A stretch of 64,000 nucleotides of DNA from an uncultured Methylomonas sp. (GCA_936941155.1 CAKZJE010000033.1:142934-206933); one strand, 5' to 3'. Counted from the stretch's first letter, positions 18,128-27,292 are shown. The notes: a model not told the origin generated them from the letters alone. Made by a program: numbers and translations.

Positions 18128-18559
18128 ATGAAAAAAATTAGCTATTTATGGATTTTTTTATTCTGTTTTAATATACACAACGTTTATGCTGAGTTTCTGC
18201 CATCTGCGCAAGTTCTGGCTTTGAATGATCTTGATGTCTTGCAACAAGCGTTCAGCAACGGCACTAGCGATATTCAAGTTGAAGGCAAAGGCATCGTTGT
18301 AAAATTATTGCAGGATGATACGCAGGGCAGAAAACATCAAAAATTTTTACTGAAATTGTCTTCAGGACAAACCGTGTTGATTGCGCATAATATTGATTTA
18401 TCCACGCGGATTGAAAATCTAAATATCGGTGATGAGGTGGCTTTTTATGGCGAATATGAGTGGAATAATAAAGGCGGCGTGGTGCATTGGACGCATCATG
18501 ATCCTAGCGGGCGGCATATTAATGGCTGGCTGAAACATCAAGGCAAAACATATCAATAA
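18128..18559 (+). CDS. Exported DUF3465-like protein
   Basis: 143 residues from ATG 18128, where a signal peptide begins (MKKISYLWIFLFCFNIHNVYA, cleavage after VYA). The mature part has KFLLKLSSGQTVLIAHNIDL and DEVAFYGEYEWNNKGGVVHWTHHDPSGRH. The latter is the conserved core of DUF3465 proteins, which are small OB-like periplasmic proteins of unknown role. It lies 18 bases upstream of uppP and is probably co-transcribed. Confidence 0.78.
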   Translation: MKKISYLWIFLFCFNIHNVYAEFLPSAQVLALNDLDVLQQAFSNGTSDIQVEGKGIVVKLLQDDTQGRKHQKFLLKLSSGQTVLIAHNIDLSTRIENLNIGDEVAFYGEYEWNNKGGVVHWTHHDPSGRHINGWLKHQGKTYQ

Positions 18560-18577
18560 CTTATACGAGAAATACTC

Positions 18578-19405
18578 ATGGATTTAATTCTGCTATTAAA
18601 AGCACTTGTGTTAGGCATTGTTGAAGGCTTAACCGAATTTTTACCAATTTCTAGCACCGGACATTTAATTTTGGTCGGTGACTTATTGCATTTTAATAAT
18701 GAAACCGGAAAAGTCTTTGAAATCGTGATTCAAACTGGTGCAATTTTTGCGATTTGTTGGGAATATCGTCTTAAAATCAGCTCTGTTTTATCAGGATTAT
18801 TAAAATGGGAAGCTGCGGCAAAAAAATTCACCTTAAATTTAATCATCGCTTTTTTGCCGTTAGCCTTATTGGGCTTAACATTTGGCAAATATTTAAAAGC
18901 GCATTTGTTTAAACCCGTGCCGGTGGCATTAGCGTTCATTATTGGTGCATTGATTATTTTTTGGGCAGAAAAACGTGAGCATAAAATCCGCGTGACCGAA
19001 GTGGAAGATTTAACCCCGCTTGATGCGTTAAAATTGGGGTTAGCGCAAGCGTTAGCTCTAATTCCCGGCACATCACGCTCCGGCGCAACCATTATCGGTG
19101 GTTTATTGTTTGGCTTATCACGCAAAGCTGCCACCGAGTTTTCATTTTTCTTAGCGATTCCTACCTTAATTGTCGCAAGTTTGTACGATTTATATAAACA
19201 CCGCGATTTATTAAGCAGTACCGATTTACCCATTTTTAGCGTAGGTTTAATTGCCGCTTTTTTCAGTGCCTTGTTAGCGGTGCGTGGACTGTTGCGCTAT
19301 ATTAGTCAGCACGACTTTACCGCGTTTGCGTGGTATCGGATTGTATTTGGCGTTGCAGTGCTTGCCACAGCTTACAGCGGCTTAGTGCAATGGACAGTTA
19401 ATTAA
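18578..19405 (+). CDS. uppP: Undecaprenyl-diphosphatase
   Basis: Integral membrane phosphatase that recycles undecaprenyl pyrophosphate for cell wall synthesis (BacA type). 275 residues and about eight helices. Active-site segments: [19 protein letters not shown] near the N-terminus and [20 protein letters not shown] near 165. Confidence 0.96.
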   Translation: MDLILLLKALVLGIVEGLTEFLPISSTGHLILVGDLLHFNNETGKVFEIVIQTGAIFAICWEYRLKISSVLSGLLKWEAAAKKFTLNLIIAFLPLALLGLTFGKYLKAHLFKPVPVALAFIIGALIIFWAEKREHKIRVTEVEDLTPLDALKLGLAQALALIPGTSRSGATIIGGLLFGLSRKAATEFSFFLAIPTLIVASLYDLYKHRDLLSSTDLPIFSVGLIAAFFSALLAVRGLLRYISQHDFTAFAWYRIVFGVAVLATAYSGLVQWTVN

Positions 19406-19430
19406 CCTTTAACCTTTTTAGGACTAAAAA

Positions 19431-20771
19431 ATGACTGAGTTTATCCCTCCCTATCCGCCTCGATACAAAGAGTGGCCGAACCCTTTGGATATTATTAAAT
19501 TCGCTCGCCAAGATTTATTATCTTTTTGGCCAAGCAAAGCGTTTCAAGTGCAATTTACCGGCATGACCATCCTGACTAAAGGTTTTTTTCTTGCCAATTG
19601 TCCAGACGCAGCACATCACGTTTTGACACAATATGGACACAAAAATCCTTTAATGCGCAAAGCCTTAGCTCCTTTGCTAGGAGATGTTTTTGATAGTGAT
19701 GAAGAAACTTGGTACAAACCAGACAGCAATCAATCTGATTTGTTTAATCCTGAATTGGTATCTTTGCATAATGAGACCATCACAAACGCAACTGAAAATT
19801 ATATATGGCGTTGGGGAAGCTTAACTTCGGCGGAAACAATTAAGGTTTTGCCTGAAATGCGCAACTTAACTGCGGAAATTAGTTGCAAGTTGCTGTTTAA
19901 CAAAAAGTTAAGTGTTGAAAAATCGCGTGAAATGCTGGGTATTTTTTCTCAGTATCAAGATGCTGTGGAAAAAATGGATATTAGTCTTTTTTTAGGGCTA
20001 CCCGGCTGGCTGCCTAAGTTTGGCGGCAATCCCATTACAAAAGCTGCCAAAGAAGTTCATAAAATCACAGATGATTTCATTGCTCAAGGTACAAAAAATG
20101 ACAATCAAGATACTGTGTTATCGCATTTACTCACTGTGCGCGATGGAAGTCATCCGAATGGTTTAACCGCAACGCAACTGCGAAATGAATTAAGTATGCT
20201 GTTTATGGCAGGGCAAGAAACGATGGCAAATACGCTGTCTTGGGCTTGGTATTTAATTTCGCAATCGCCCGATGTTGAGAAAAAATTACATGAAGAATTG
20301 GATTGTGTGTTGGGAGAACGTTCTGCAACCTTGGATGATTTGGATAAATTGATTTTTACCCGTGCAGTTATTGATGAAACTTTGCGTTTGTATCCGCCGA
20401 TTCCATTGTTGTCGCGTGAGGCGACTGGCTATGATGTGATTCGCAATCGTGAAGTTCCAGCAGGTTCAATTATGTTAGTTGTGCCTTGGTTGCTGCATCG
20501 GCACGAAAAGTTTTGGCATAAGCCGAATCATTTTATGCCAGAGCGATTTTTAGAGGGAACAAGACCGCATAAGTTTGCTTTTTTGCCTTTTAGTGGGATG
20601 CCGAGTGAATGTTCAGCGCAATTTTTTGGTACGGTAGTGGCAACTTTATCACTGGCTACTTTAGCGAAAAATTTTCGTTTGGCATTGCCTGAAGGACAAG
20701 TGGTGTCCCATGAATGTCATTTAACGTTGCGTCCTAAAAATGATTTGCCGATGTTAATTACAAAACGCTGA
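19431..20771 (+). CDS. Cytochrome P450 with degenerate haem-binding loop
   Basis: 446 residues with most P450 landmarks: I-helix LFMAGQETMANTL (around 262), K-helix ExxR in DETLRLYPPIP, and meander MPERFLE. The Cys loop reads PFSGMPSECSAQFF where the family has PFGxGPRxCIG. The ligand Cys is kept, but the conserved Gly, Arg and final Gly are replaced. The protein has no N-terminal anchor. It could be a P450 with altered haem environment or a non-monooxygenase derivative. No ferredoxin gene is adjacent. AGGACTAAAAA lies before ATG. Confidence 0.85.
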   Translation: MTEFIPPYPPRYKEWPNPLDIIKFARQDLLSFWPSKAFQVQFTGMTILTKGFFLANCPDAAHHVLTQYGHKNPLMRKALAPLLGDVFDSDEETWYKPDSNQSDLFNPELVSLHNETITNATENYIWRWGSLTSAETIKVLPEMRNLTAEISCKLLFNKKLSVEKSREMLGIFSQYQDAVEKMDISLFLGLPGWLPKFGGNPITKAAKEVHKITDDFIAQGTKNDNQDTVLSHLLTVRDGSHPNGLTATQLRNELSMLFMAGQETMANTLSWAWYLISQSPDVEKKLHEELDCVLGERSATLDDLDKLIFTRAVIDETLRLYPPIPLLSREATGYDVIRNREVPAGSIMLVVPWLLHRHEKFWHKPNHFMPERFLEGTRPHKFAFLPFSGMPSECSAQFFGTVVATLSLATLAKNFRLALPEGQVVSHECHLTLRPKNDLPMLITKR

Positions 20772-21223
20772 TTGGTGTCCATTTTATCATCCGATAGTAC
20801 TGCTATTTTTAAAGTGACGACCAACTTACGATAATCGGTCTCACTTAAAGCATCTTTTAAAATCACTAAACTTTGCTTTTTGCCGCTTTCCAGCCGATAT
20901 TGCAACGCAATGAATGTTGTTGTAATGACGCTGGAAGGCAAAATATCCATCCTTTGAAAATCGCTATTGCTATCTGCAATCGACCAAACAAAATCTTCAC
21001 CGCATTTGAGTTGATAGGGTTGAAAGTGTGTGTAATAGCAACGTAAATTAAAAAACACACTCGCGCCTACCATCATCAATGTCGTTAGTTGATAAATCCA
21101 AGGTAAGGCATTCGCCACGCAAGCAAACGCCGCCAGCGCGTGTATAAAAATCAGCCATTTCAGCAATATTTGGGATTGCTGAACGCTAAAAGTTTGCGCT
21201 GCGGATTTTTGCGACAAGGTCAA
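20717..21223 (-). CDS. YgfX/CptA-like inner-membrane protein
   Basis: 168 residues, with two adjacent hydrophobic segments (LLKWLIFIHALAAFACVA and YQLTTLMMVGASVFF) in the first third and a soluble remainder. This is the layout of YgfX, the membrane partner encoded next to sdhE in gammaproteobacteria. Identification rests on size, topology and overlap with sdhE (38 bases). The 3' end overlaps the convergent P450 gene by 55 bases. Confidence 0.7.
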   Translation of the reverse strand: MTLSQKSAAQTFSVQQSQILLKWLIFIHALAAFACVANALPWIYQLTTLMMVGASVFFNLRCYYTHFQPYQLKCGEDFVWSIADSNSDFQRMDILPSSVITTTFIALQYRLESGKKQSLVILKDALSETDYRKLVVTLKIAVLSDDKMDTNQRFVINIGKSFLGRNVK

Positions 21224-21467
21224 TTAATTCCTGTTGATGTGTGTATGACTGCCAGTCTTTTTGAGGACTGGCAGTCATTAAAGATAGGTCGTGCGTAAAA
21301 AACAGATGTAATAATTCGCTGTCTTCTAATTTCAATAATTGCTGAAATTCTTGTTGTTCTGTGAGTGGTGCATTTGCGTAGCTGTTTTCTAAATAATGGA
21401 TTAATAATTTATCCAGTTCTTGCGTGCCGCGTCTGCATTGCCATTTGAGTTTTGTTAAAGGTTGCAA
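21186..21467 (-). CDS. sdhE: Succinate dehydrogenase FAD assembly factor SdhE with an inserted palindrome
   Basis: SdhE promotes covalent FAD attachment to SdhA. The N-terminal half matches the family: LKWQCRRGTQELDKLLIHYL contains the RRGxxELD motif with its functional Gly. The C-terminal half holds extra residues MTASPQKDWQS, encoded by the in-frame palindrome 21245-21278, before HQQELIDLVAKIRS. Total length is 93 residues, against about 80-88 usually. sdhA and sdhB are 2.7 kb away. The protein is probably still functional, since the motif face is intact. Confidence 0.85.
   Translation of the reverse strand: MQPLTKLKWQCRRGTQELDKLLIHYLENSYANAPLTEQQEFQQLLKLEDSELLHLFFTHDLSLMTASPQKDWQSYTHQQELIDLVAKIRSANF
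21245..21278. repeat. Palindromic repeat family C, copy 4, inside sdhE
   Basis: Arms ATGACTGCCAGTC and GACTGGCAGTCAT. Nearly identical to the copy before nadD. Confidence 0.88.
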
Positions 21468-21530
21468 TGTTTTTTGCCTTTTGTATTGGCTGCATTGATG
21501 TGTTTTTAATTAATAAACGCTGTCAAAAAT

Positions 21531-21947
21531 TTAGGCGCAATCAGTGGGTTTGACAATTAAATCATGTAGCATTGTTTTGTAATAGGAAAGAAAAATCTTT
21601 TCAGTATTGTATAAAACAAACTCTTCGCCTATTGCAGTAGGATCATAATAACGGATTCCATCAAATCCTTTTGCAAGCGTTAATACTCTTAAATGTTTTT
21701 TATTTGGTTGTTTGCCAAATTTTTCAATGGCTTCTTTTTCAAAATTATCAAAATCATTATAATAAGCTAAATCTATAAATAGAGGTTCGCCAATATATTC
21801 TTCAATTTCGCCATCTTCTCCATCGCTATTGCAAAAGTTGTTAATGGTGTTTTTATCTTTGTCTAAATATAAGCTTTGACCTACGCCTGATTTCCCTGCA
21901 CTGCGTAGGTTAAAAATAAATTTTTTAGCACATTTAATATTTTAAGT
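21531..21947 (-). pseudogene. 5'-truncated gene, possibly ADP-ribosyltransferase-like
   Basis: An open frame of about 138 codons ending at 21531 has no plausible start codon; a stop lies just upstream. It encodes SGVGQSLYLDKDKNTINNF, then GEPLFIDLAYYNDF, and near the end KGFDGIRYYDPTAIGEEFVLYNTEKIF. The G-x-x-LYL and GFDGI...EFVLYN pattern resembles ART-like toxin domains (GxGhYhT and GYDGI...E-hhhF). This resemblance is by eye only. It lies beside other accessory genes. Confidence 0.45.
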
Positions 21948-21968
21948 AATTGTGAATTTTAAAGTTAT

Positions 21969-22415
21969 TTATTTTTTGTTTACTTCTTCAGCCCAACAGT
22001 TATCACATAAATTGTCTAGTACTTTATCACCGCTATCAGTTCCTTCTGCGCAGCAGATAATGATTTCACATTTACTACATTGCCAAAGCACTCCATAGCA
22101 TTCGGAATGCTGTTCTTTTCGTTGACATCCACTCAAATCTTCCTCTTCAAAATCGTCATCTAAATTGTCTTCATGAAAAATATTGTCCATTAAGTGTAAT
22201 ACAGTTTCATAAATATGCCCTGAATTCAGTTTTTTATAAAACTCTTTTCTTGATACAAAATAATTGGCAGGCGATTTACTTAGAAAATCCTCAAAATCTT
22301 TTGCAATATGTTCTTTATAATCAGACTCTTCTACCTCCAATAAATAATCTAAAACTAATTTAAGATTTTTTAAATCACTCCCTGATAAATAAATCCCTTC
22401 AATTGATTCATTCAT
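21969..22415 (-). CDS. Acidic protein with C-terminal Cys cluster, unknown
   Basis: 148 residues. Residues 1-85 are helical and charged. A very acidic stretch (EDNLDDDFEEEDL) leads to Cys-rich sequence with QCSKCEIIICC and LCDNC, probably one zinc site. It lies 11 bases after the HARE-HTH gene on the same strand, so the two likely form a pair. I do not recognise a family. Confidence 0.6.
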   Translation of the reverse strand: MNESIEGIYLSGSDLKNLKLVLDYLLEVEESDYKEHIAKDFEDFLSKSPANYFVSRKEFYKKLNSGHIYETVLHLMDNIFHEDNLDDDFEEEDLSGCQRKEQHSECYGVLWQCSKCEIIICCAEGTDSGDKVLDNLCDNCWAEEVNKK

Positions 22416-22426
22416 TTCTTATATTT

Positions 22427-23167
22427 TTAAATAATAAATTGCTGCGAAGTTTTAAATATTTCAGCTTCATATTGTTTTATCAAAGAATGATAACTTAAAA
22501 AATTTACTCTATTTTGAATTTCCATAAAAGCACCACGATTTAATTTTTGTTTGTATTCGCAATGTCTAATTTCATCAGCTACAATAATCATCCGTGTATA
22601 AAAGTCTTGTAAATCGTAAAATTTTAACAATGAATTTTGAATATCTGTAGAATGTTCGACTTCAAAAAAAGAATGAGGCATTGTTCGTTGATTAAACCAG
22701 ATAACATCAATTGTTGAACTACGCTTAACAATTTCAGGAAAAGAATATTCAGGTAGTTCATTAAGTGTTCTTATTTCTGCTAAACTCCGGCTATCTATAA
22801 ACTTTCTATTTTTATCCTGATTCGGAACAAAAGTATTTAATCCTTTTAAGTTTCCTATTGTTAATAGCAAACCTTGATAGTAAGAGTGATTGAATTCTAC
22901 AGCCTCTTTTGAGTTTTTATTTTTCTCTGTTTCAACTATTATTCCGCGACTTTCTATTTCTTTCCTTAATTTAATTAATCCATAAAGACCAGGCTTTATT
23001 TTATAAATATTTTTGTCTAGTTGTACAATTCTGCGAATACTTGCAAAAGGTGTTTTAGTATTCCAAAGACATTCTTTTAATTTAAAAACCTCTTGATTTA
23101 ATTGTCCAAGCGTTGCAACACCGCCCAGTCTTTCTAAAGTTAAAATAACAGCTTCGTATTGTTTCAT
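22427..23167 (-). CDS. HARE-HTH-like winged helix fused to a nuclease-like domain
   Basis: 246 residues. The first 65 (AVILTLERLGGVATLGQLNQ ... TKTPFASIRRIVQ) fit a HARE-HTH/winged-helix fold. Such modules are known in restriction endonucleases and chromatin proteins. The second half has STIDVIWF followed by SFFEVEHSTDIQNSLLKFYDL. The D...ExE spacing is compatible with a PD-(D/E)xK-type core. A restriction or defence nuclease is a reasonable guess, but no methyltransferase is adjacent. Confidence 0.55.
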   Translation of the reverse strand: MKQYEAVILTLERLGGVATLGQLNQEVFKLKECLWNTKTPFASIRRIVQLDKNIYKIKPGLYGLIKLRKEIESRGIIVETEKNKNSKEAVEFNHSYYQGLLLTIGNLKGLNTFVPNQDKNRKFIDSRSLAEIRTLNELPEYSFPEIVKRSSTIDVIWFNQRTMPHSFFEVEHSTDIQNSLLKFYDLQDFYTRMIIVADEIRHCEYKQKLNRGAFMEIQNRVNFLSYHSLIKQYEAEIFKTSQQFII

Positions 23168-23181
23168 ATTAATTAATCAAT

Positions 23182-23283
23182 TTATTCGCTGAATAATTTA
23201 AATTCTCTTAAAACCAAATCATCAAAGGGATTATTATTTATAGTAATGCACTCCTCTCGAATTGCATATTCAGTTACTTTCAT
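23182..23283 (-). CDS. Possible small protein, 33 residues
   Basis: ATG 23283 to TAA 23182 (MKVTEYAIREECITINNNPFD...). It lies just upstream of the HARE-HTH gene on the same strand. No ribosome site of note. It may be a leader or a remnant. Confidence 0.3.
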   Translation of the reverse strand: MKVTEYAIREECITINNNPFDDLVLREFKLFSE

Positions 23284-23441
23284 AGTTAAATTAAATTTCT
23301 AGTAAAAAAGGCTTTCAAATAGGATTATACAGAAACCACCTACAATAACCCAATCAATTTAATTCAAATTAATTGCACCTAAATCTTTAAGAAAGGTTCA
23401 AGTAAATCAATCGGAACACCTCAAAAGCGATTTTGTATTGC

Positions 23442-23759
23442 TTAAATCCCTGAAATTATAAAATCAACCGCTGCAATAATTTCAGCGCGATAATCCGATA
23501 AATCAGCTGTTTTTTCTCCTAAAATCTTCCGGTCAACACCTGTGATTTGTGACGTAACAGCCACAAACTGTTCACCGTCTACTTCCACTTCAGGACACAA
23601 TTTTGTAATTGCCGCTTTTCCTATAAAAGCCTTGGAATACAAAGGAATGACAACGGTAGTTTGTAATTCATCCAATAAAGGCGATTGAATATCCAACAGA
23701 TAAGGAACGCGCGATTGTGTAGCGCGGTTGGTATTTTTATAAACCCAGAACTGCGCCAT
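23442..23759 (-). CDS. ccdB: CcdB-family toxin
   Basis: 105 residues with family landmarks MAQFWVYKN at the N-terminus, YLLDIQSPLLDELQTTVVIPL in the core and a hydrophobic C-terminus ending IISGI. CcdB poisons DNA gyrase, and the last residues normally contact GyrA (in F-plasmid CcdB ...WGI). The start overlaps the antitoxin stop by one base. Confidence 0.92.
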   Translation of the reverse strand: MAQFWVYKNTNRATQSRVPYLLDIQSPLLDELQTTVVIPLYSKAFIGKAAITKLCPEVEVDGEQFVAVTSQITGVDRKILGEKTADLSDYRAEIIAAVDFIISGI

Positions 23760-23995
23760 TAAAAGCTCCGAAACTCATCACTAAAAACACCTTGACTTGC
23801 TACCAGCTCATTATAAGCTTTGATAGCGGCTGTATTTTCAAGTTTCCAAAGCTCACGTTGTTTTGCATTGACAACCTCTATTAATGCCGCTTCCAATGTC
23901 GCAGATAAATTAATCTTTAACTGTTTGGCTTTCAGTAATAATTCACTGTTAATATTCACATTTGTCGGTTTTTTTAAACTCAGTATCTGACTCAT
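23759..23995 (-). CDS. ccdA: CcdA-family antitoxin
   Basis: 78 residues from ATG 23995, chosen because AGGAG lies seven bases before it. The N-terminal ribbon-helix-helix (PTNVNINSELLLKAKQLKINLSATLEAAL) binds operator DNA. The C-terminal tail (YNELVASQGVFSDEFRSF) is the toxin-binding peptide. It is first in the ccdAB pair and probably autoregulates it. Confidence 0.9.
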   Translation of the reverse strand: MSQILSLKKPTNVNINSELLLKAKQLKINLSATLEAALIEVVNAKQRELWKLENTAAIKAYNELVASQGVFSDEFRSF

Positions 23996-24154
23996 TGATA
24001 ACTCCTGCGTTAATTTTATGTGCATAGTTTATGTGCAAGTTATGCAATAAACAATGCTTATCAAATGATTGAACCACCAGCCGCAAAAAATGCTATATAA
24101 CACGCTATGCTAAACAGTTGTTACAATAGGAAAAAGCCACATCAGGAAAAAAAC

Positions 24155-25951
24155 ATGACCACAAGTTATAAAATAATTACCCATCATTACGACACCATCG
24201 TAGTCGGCGCAGGCGGCGCAGGCTTACGCGCCACACTCGGCATGGCAGAAAAAGGATTGAAAACCGCTTGTATTTCCAAAGTGTTTCCCACCCGCAGCCA
24301 CACCGTTGCAGCACAAGGCGGCATTAGCGCGGCGTTGGGCAATATGGGCGAAGACGACTGGCGTTGGCACATGTACGACACCGTAAAAGGCTCGGACTGG
24401 CTCGGCGATCAAGACGCGATTGAATACATGTGCCGCGAAGCAATTCCCGCCGTCATCGAATTGGAACAATACGGCGTACCTTTTTCTCGCACCGCCGATG
24501 GCAAAATCTATCAACGCGCATTTGGCGGCATGACCACGCATTTCGGGCAAGGCTCGGCACAACGCACTTGCGCCGCCGCAGATGTCACCGGACACGCGAT
24601 TTTGCACACCTTGTATCAACAATCCTTAAAATACAAGGCCGAATTCTTTATTGAATACATCGCGCTGGATTTAATTATGGATGACGGCGTTTGCAAAGGC
24701 GTATTGGCGTGGTGTTTGGACGATGGTTCTATACATTTGTTTAGAGCACACAGCACGGTTTTAGCGACAGGCGGCTACGGACGCAGTTTTTTCTCCTGCA
24801 CCTCCGCCCACACGGTGACAGGCGATGGCAACGCGATGGTGTTACGCGCGGGTTTGCCGTTGCAAGATATGGAATTCATTCAATTTCACCCGACCGGAAT
24901 TTATGGCGCAGGCTGTTTAATCACCGAAGGCGTGCGTGGCGAAGGCGGTTATCTTACCAACTCCGAAGGCGAGCGATTTATGGAGCGTTATGCCCCAAAT
25001 GCGAAAGATTTGGCCTCGCGCGATGTGGTGAGTCGAGCCATTACGATGGAAATTCGCGAAGGGCGCGGCGTGGGCGAACTCAAAGACCATGCGCATTTGC
25101 ATATTGAACATTTAGACCCCGCGATTATCAAAGAACGTCTGCCCGGTATTTCTGAAACCGCGCGGATTTTCGCTGGCGTGGATGTCACCAAACAACCCAT
25201 CCCAATTTTGCCCACCGTGCATTACAACATGGGCGGGATACCCACCAATTACAAAGCCGAAGTCGTCACTTTAAAAGACGGCAATCCTGATACCGTTGTG
25301 CCTGGCTTAATGGCGGTGGGTGAAGCAGCCTGCGTTTCTGTGCATGGCGCAAATCGCTTGGGTTCAAATTCGTTGCTAGATTTAGTGGTGTTTGGACGCG
25401 CGGCGGCAATTCGTTGTGCGGAATTAATCAAACCCAGAACCGCACACAGTCCGTTAAAAGCCGATGCCTGTGATGCCGCATTAGCGCGATTCGATAAAAT
25501 TCGTTATGCAGGTAGAGACGCAAAATCTTGCGTCTCTACAGCGGCAATTCGTTTAGAAATGCAAAAAACCATGCAAAATCACGCTTCCGTTTTTAGAACA
25601 GGCGATGTCTTAAAAGAAGGCAAAGAAGAATTGCAACAAGTTCGCGCCAGTTTTGCCGATGTGCAAGTCACCGATTCCTCTTTAATCTGGAATACGGATT
25701 TAGTTGAAACGTTAGAACTAGATAATTTACTTGCACAAGCAGCGGTCACAATTGCGGCGGCAGAAAATCGCACCGAAAGTCGCGGCGGGCATTCGCGCGA
25801 GGATTTTCCTGAGCGTGATGATGTCAACTGGCTGAAACACACCTTAACTTGGCTAGAGCAAGATGAGGTGAAAATTGATTATCGCCCCGTGCATTTGTAC
25901 ACCTTAACCGATGAAGTTGAGATGATTCCACCGAAAAAGAGGGTTTATTAA
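24155..25951 (+). CDS. sdhA: Succinate dehydrogenase flavoprotein subunit
   Basis: 598 residues from ATG 24155, preceded by AGGAAAAAA. FAD-binding [18 protein letters not shown], flavinylation His in [11 protein letters not shown], and active-site segments [13 protein letters not shown] and [20 protein letters not shown] are all present. At residues 453-465 the family A palindrome (25512-25539) encodes [10 protein letters not shown] in a loop between IRYA and [11 protein letters not shown], where homologues have a short variable GKxPTA-type turn. The helical domain continues normally after it. It is coupled to sdhB with no gap. sdhC and sdhD are not found upstream, where ccdAB lies. Confidence 0.96.
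   Translation: MTTSYKIITHHYDTIVVGAGGAGLRATLGMAEKGLKTACISKVFPTRSHTVAAQGGISAALGNMGEDDWRWHMYDTVKGSDWLGDQDAIEYMCREAIPAVIELEQYGVPFSRTADGKIYQRAFGGMTTHFGQGSAQRTCAAADVTGHAILHTLYQQSLKYKAEFFIEYIALDLIMDDGVCKGVLAWCLDDGSIHLFRAHSTVLATGGYGRSFFSCTSAHTVTGDGNAMVLRAGLPLQDMEFIQFHPTGIYGAGCLITEGVRGEGGYLTNSEGERFMERYAPNAKDLASRDVVSRAITMEIREGRGVGELKDHAHLHIEHLDPAIIKERLPGISETARIFAGVDVTKQPIPILPTVHYNMGGIPTNYKAEVVTLKDGNPDTVVPGLMAVGEAACVSVHGANRLGSNSLLDLVVFGRAAAIRCAELIKPRTAHSPLKADACDAALARFDKIRYAGRDAKSCVSTAAIRLEMQKTMQNHASVFRTGDVLKEGKEELQQVRASFADVQVTDSSLIWNTDLVETLELDNLLAQAAVTIAAAENRTESRGGHSREDFPERDDVNWLKHTLTWLEQDEVKIDYRPVHLYTLTDEVEMIPPKKRVY
25512..25539. repeat. Palindromic repeat family A, copy 2, inside sdhA
   Basis: Same half-site as the copy at 2046, with one central mismatch (AAAATCTT instead of AAAATATT). 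The dinucleotide AG flanks it on both sides. Confidence 0.9.
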
Positions 25952-26737
25952 ATGGCTGAATTTGCACTTCCCAAAGATTCTGTTCCCGTGAAAGGTAAAG
26001 AATATTCTGCCCCTGCCGATGCCAAACGAGTGAAACGCTTTGAAGTTTATCGCTGGAATCCTGACAGTGGCGAGAATCCACGCATTGATGTGTATCATCT
26101 GGATTTAGATCGCTGCGGCACGATGGTATTGGATGCGATTTTAAAAATCAAAAATGAAATTGATAGCACGTTGACGTTCCGCCGCTCCTGTCGTGAAGGG
26201 GTTTGCGGTTCGTGTGCAATGAACGTAAACGGCAAAAATACGCTGGTTTGCACCAAATCTATCAGCGATTATTCCGGCACGATTAAGATTTTCCCGTTGC
26301 CGCATTTAAGCGTGGTGAAAGATTTGGTTGCCGACATGACGCATTTTTATGCGCAATATGCCTCGATTAAACCTTGGATAGAAACGCAAACGCCCGCTCC
26401 AGCGGATAGGGAACGTTTGCAAAGTCACGAAGACCGCAAAAAACTCGATGGTTTGTATGAATGTGTGTTGTGCGCGTGTTGTTCGACCAGTTGTCCGAGT
26501 TATTGGTGGAATAGTGATAAATATTTAGGGCCTGCGGTGTTGTTGCAAGCCTATCGCTGGTTGGCGGACAGTCGTGATGAGAATAAAGGCGAAAGATTGG
26601 ACGAGTTGGAAGACTCCTTTAAAGTTTATCGTTGTCACACGATTATGAATTGCACCGATACTTGCCCGAAAGGTTTAAATCCTGCCAAAGCGATTGCAGA
26701 AATTAAAAAACTTTTAGTGGTGCGGCAGCAGGGATAA
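25952..26737 (+). CDS. sdhB: Succinate dehydrogenase iron-sulfur subunit
   Basis: 261 residues. 2Fe-2S ligands in CREGVCGSC and the later Cys of LVCTK, 4Fe-4S ligands in [12 protein letters not shown], 3Fe-4S ligands in [15 protein letters not shown]. Electrons pass from SdhA to quinone through these clusters. The ATG directly follows the sdhA stop. No downstream terminator is evident before ssrA. Confidence 0.96.
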   Translation: MAEFALPKDSVPVKGKEYSAPADAKRVKRFEVYRWNPDSGENPRIDVYHLDLDRCGTMVLDAILKIKNEIDSTLTFRRSCREGVCGSCAMNVNGKNTLVCTKSISDYSGTIKIFPLPHLSVVKDLVADMTHFYAQYASIKPWIETQTPAPADRERLQSHEDRKKLDGLYECVLCACCSTSCPSYWWNSDKYLGPAVLLQAYRWLADSRDENKGERLDELEDSFKVYRCHTIMNCTDTCPKGLNPAKAIAEIKKLLVVRQQG

Positions 26738-26870
26738 TTCAAAAATATCTTTTGTTTTTAGTTTTTTCAGATATTACAGAATTGCTTGTGATTTTCGAGT
26801 GTGCGATTTTTAATCTCAATGATGAATTTCAAACAGATAAAAACCAAAAGCTGCATATAAAAAATTTATG

Positions 26871-26900
26871 CTGACGTTGCATCGTAAACTCCAGTATAAT
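26871..26900 (+). promoter_or_regulatory. Likely ssrA promoter
   Basis: TATAAT at 26895-26900, with CTGACG at 26871-26876 as a weak -35 (18-bp spacing). The mature RNA begins 15 bases after the -10. Confidence 0.6.
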
Positions 26901-26915
26901 TAGCGGCTCATTAAA

Positions 26916-27291
26916 GGGGGCGACCTGGCTTCGACGTGGGTAGCGAAACCTCGAGTGCATGTCAAGCACAGTACAGCTTGTAAAACCTACTGAAAAAAAG
27001 TATTCGCAAATGACGAAAACTACTCAATGGCTTTAGCTGCTTAATACCAGCACCATTCCTCTGACTATCTGTGCTTATGCGGGTAGGTTCGCAAGAACAT
27101 TCAGGGGTCATCTCACATAAGATCGCACTAAGGCTTAGTTCGGAGCTAAACGTGCTAAATCCAATCGAAATCGTTGGTGATTTTCTTGGCTCGGCGGGTA
27201 GTCATCAACTAAATTAAAAGCACGAGATAAACATGTAGACCTTGTGGCGGAGTACTTGCGGACGCGGGTTCAATTCCCGCCGCCTCCACCA
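26916..27291 (+). ncRNA. ssrA: Transfer-messenger RNA (tmRNA)
   Basis: 376 bases. The 5' end GGGGGCG pairs with CGCCTCC before the encoded CCA. The tag frame at 27006-27044 encodes ANDENYSMALAA and stop; ANDENY and terminal ALAA are the gammaproteobacterial hallmarks used for proteolysis. The last 26 bases belong to the prophage attachment repeat, so the gene is kept intact after integration. Confidence 0.97.
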
Positions 27292-27292
27292 A
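27266..27292. repeat. Prophage attachment site attL in the ssrA 3' end
   Basis: 27-bp direct repeat (begins GGGTTCAATTCCCGCC) identical to 63266-63292. It covers the T-arm and acceptor end of tmRNA, a classic tyrosine-integrase target. Confidence 0.95.

Noticed and set aside
24224..24622. Long antisense frames inside sdhA
   Set aside because: They follow from the codon pattern of sdhA, lack ribosome sites and show no recognisable protein.
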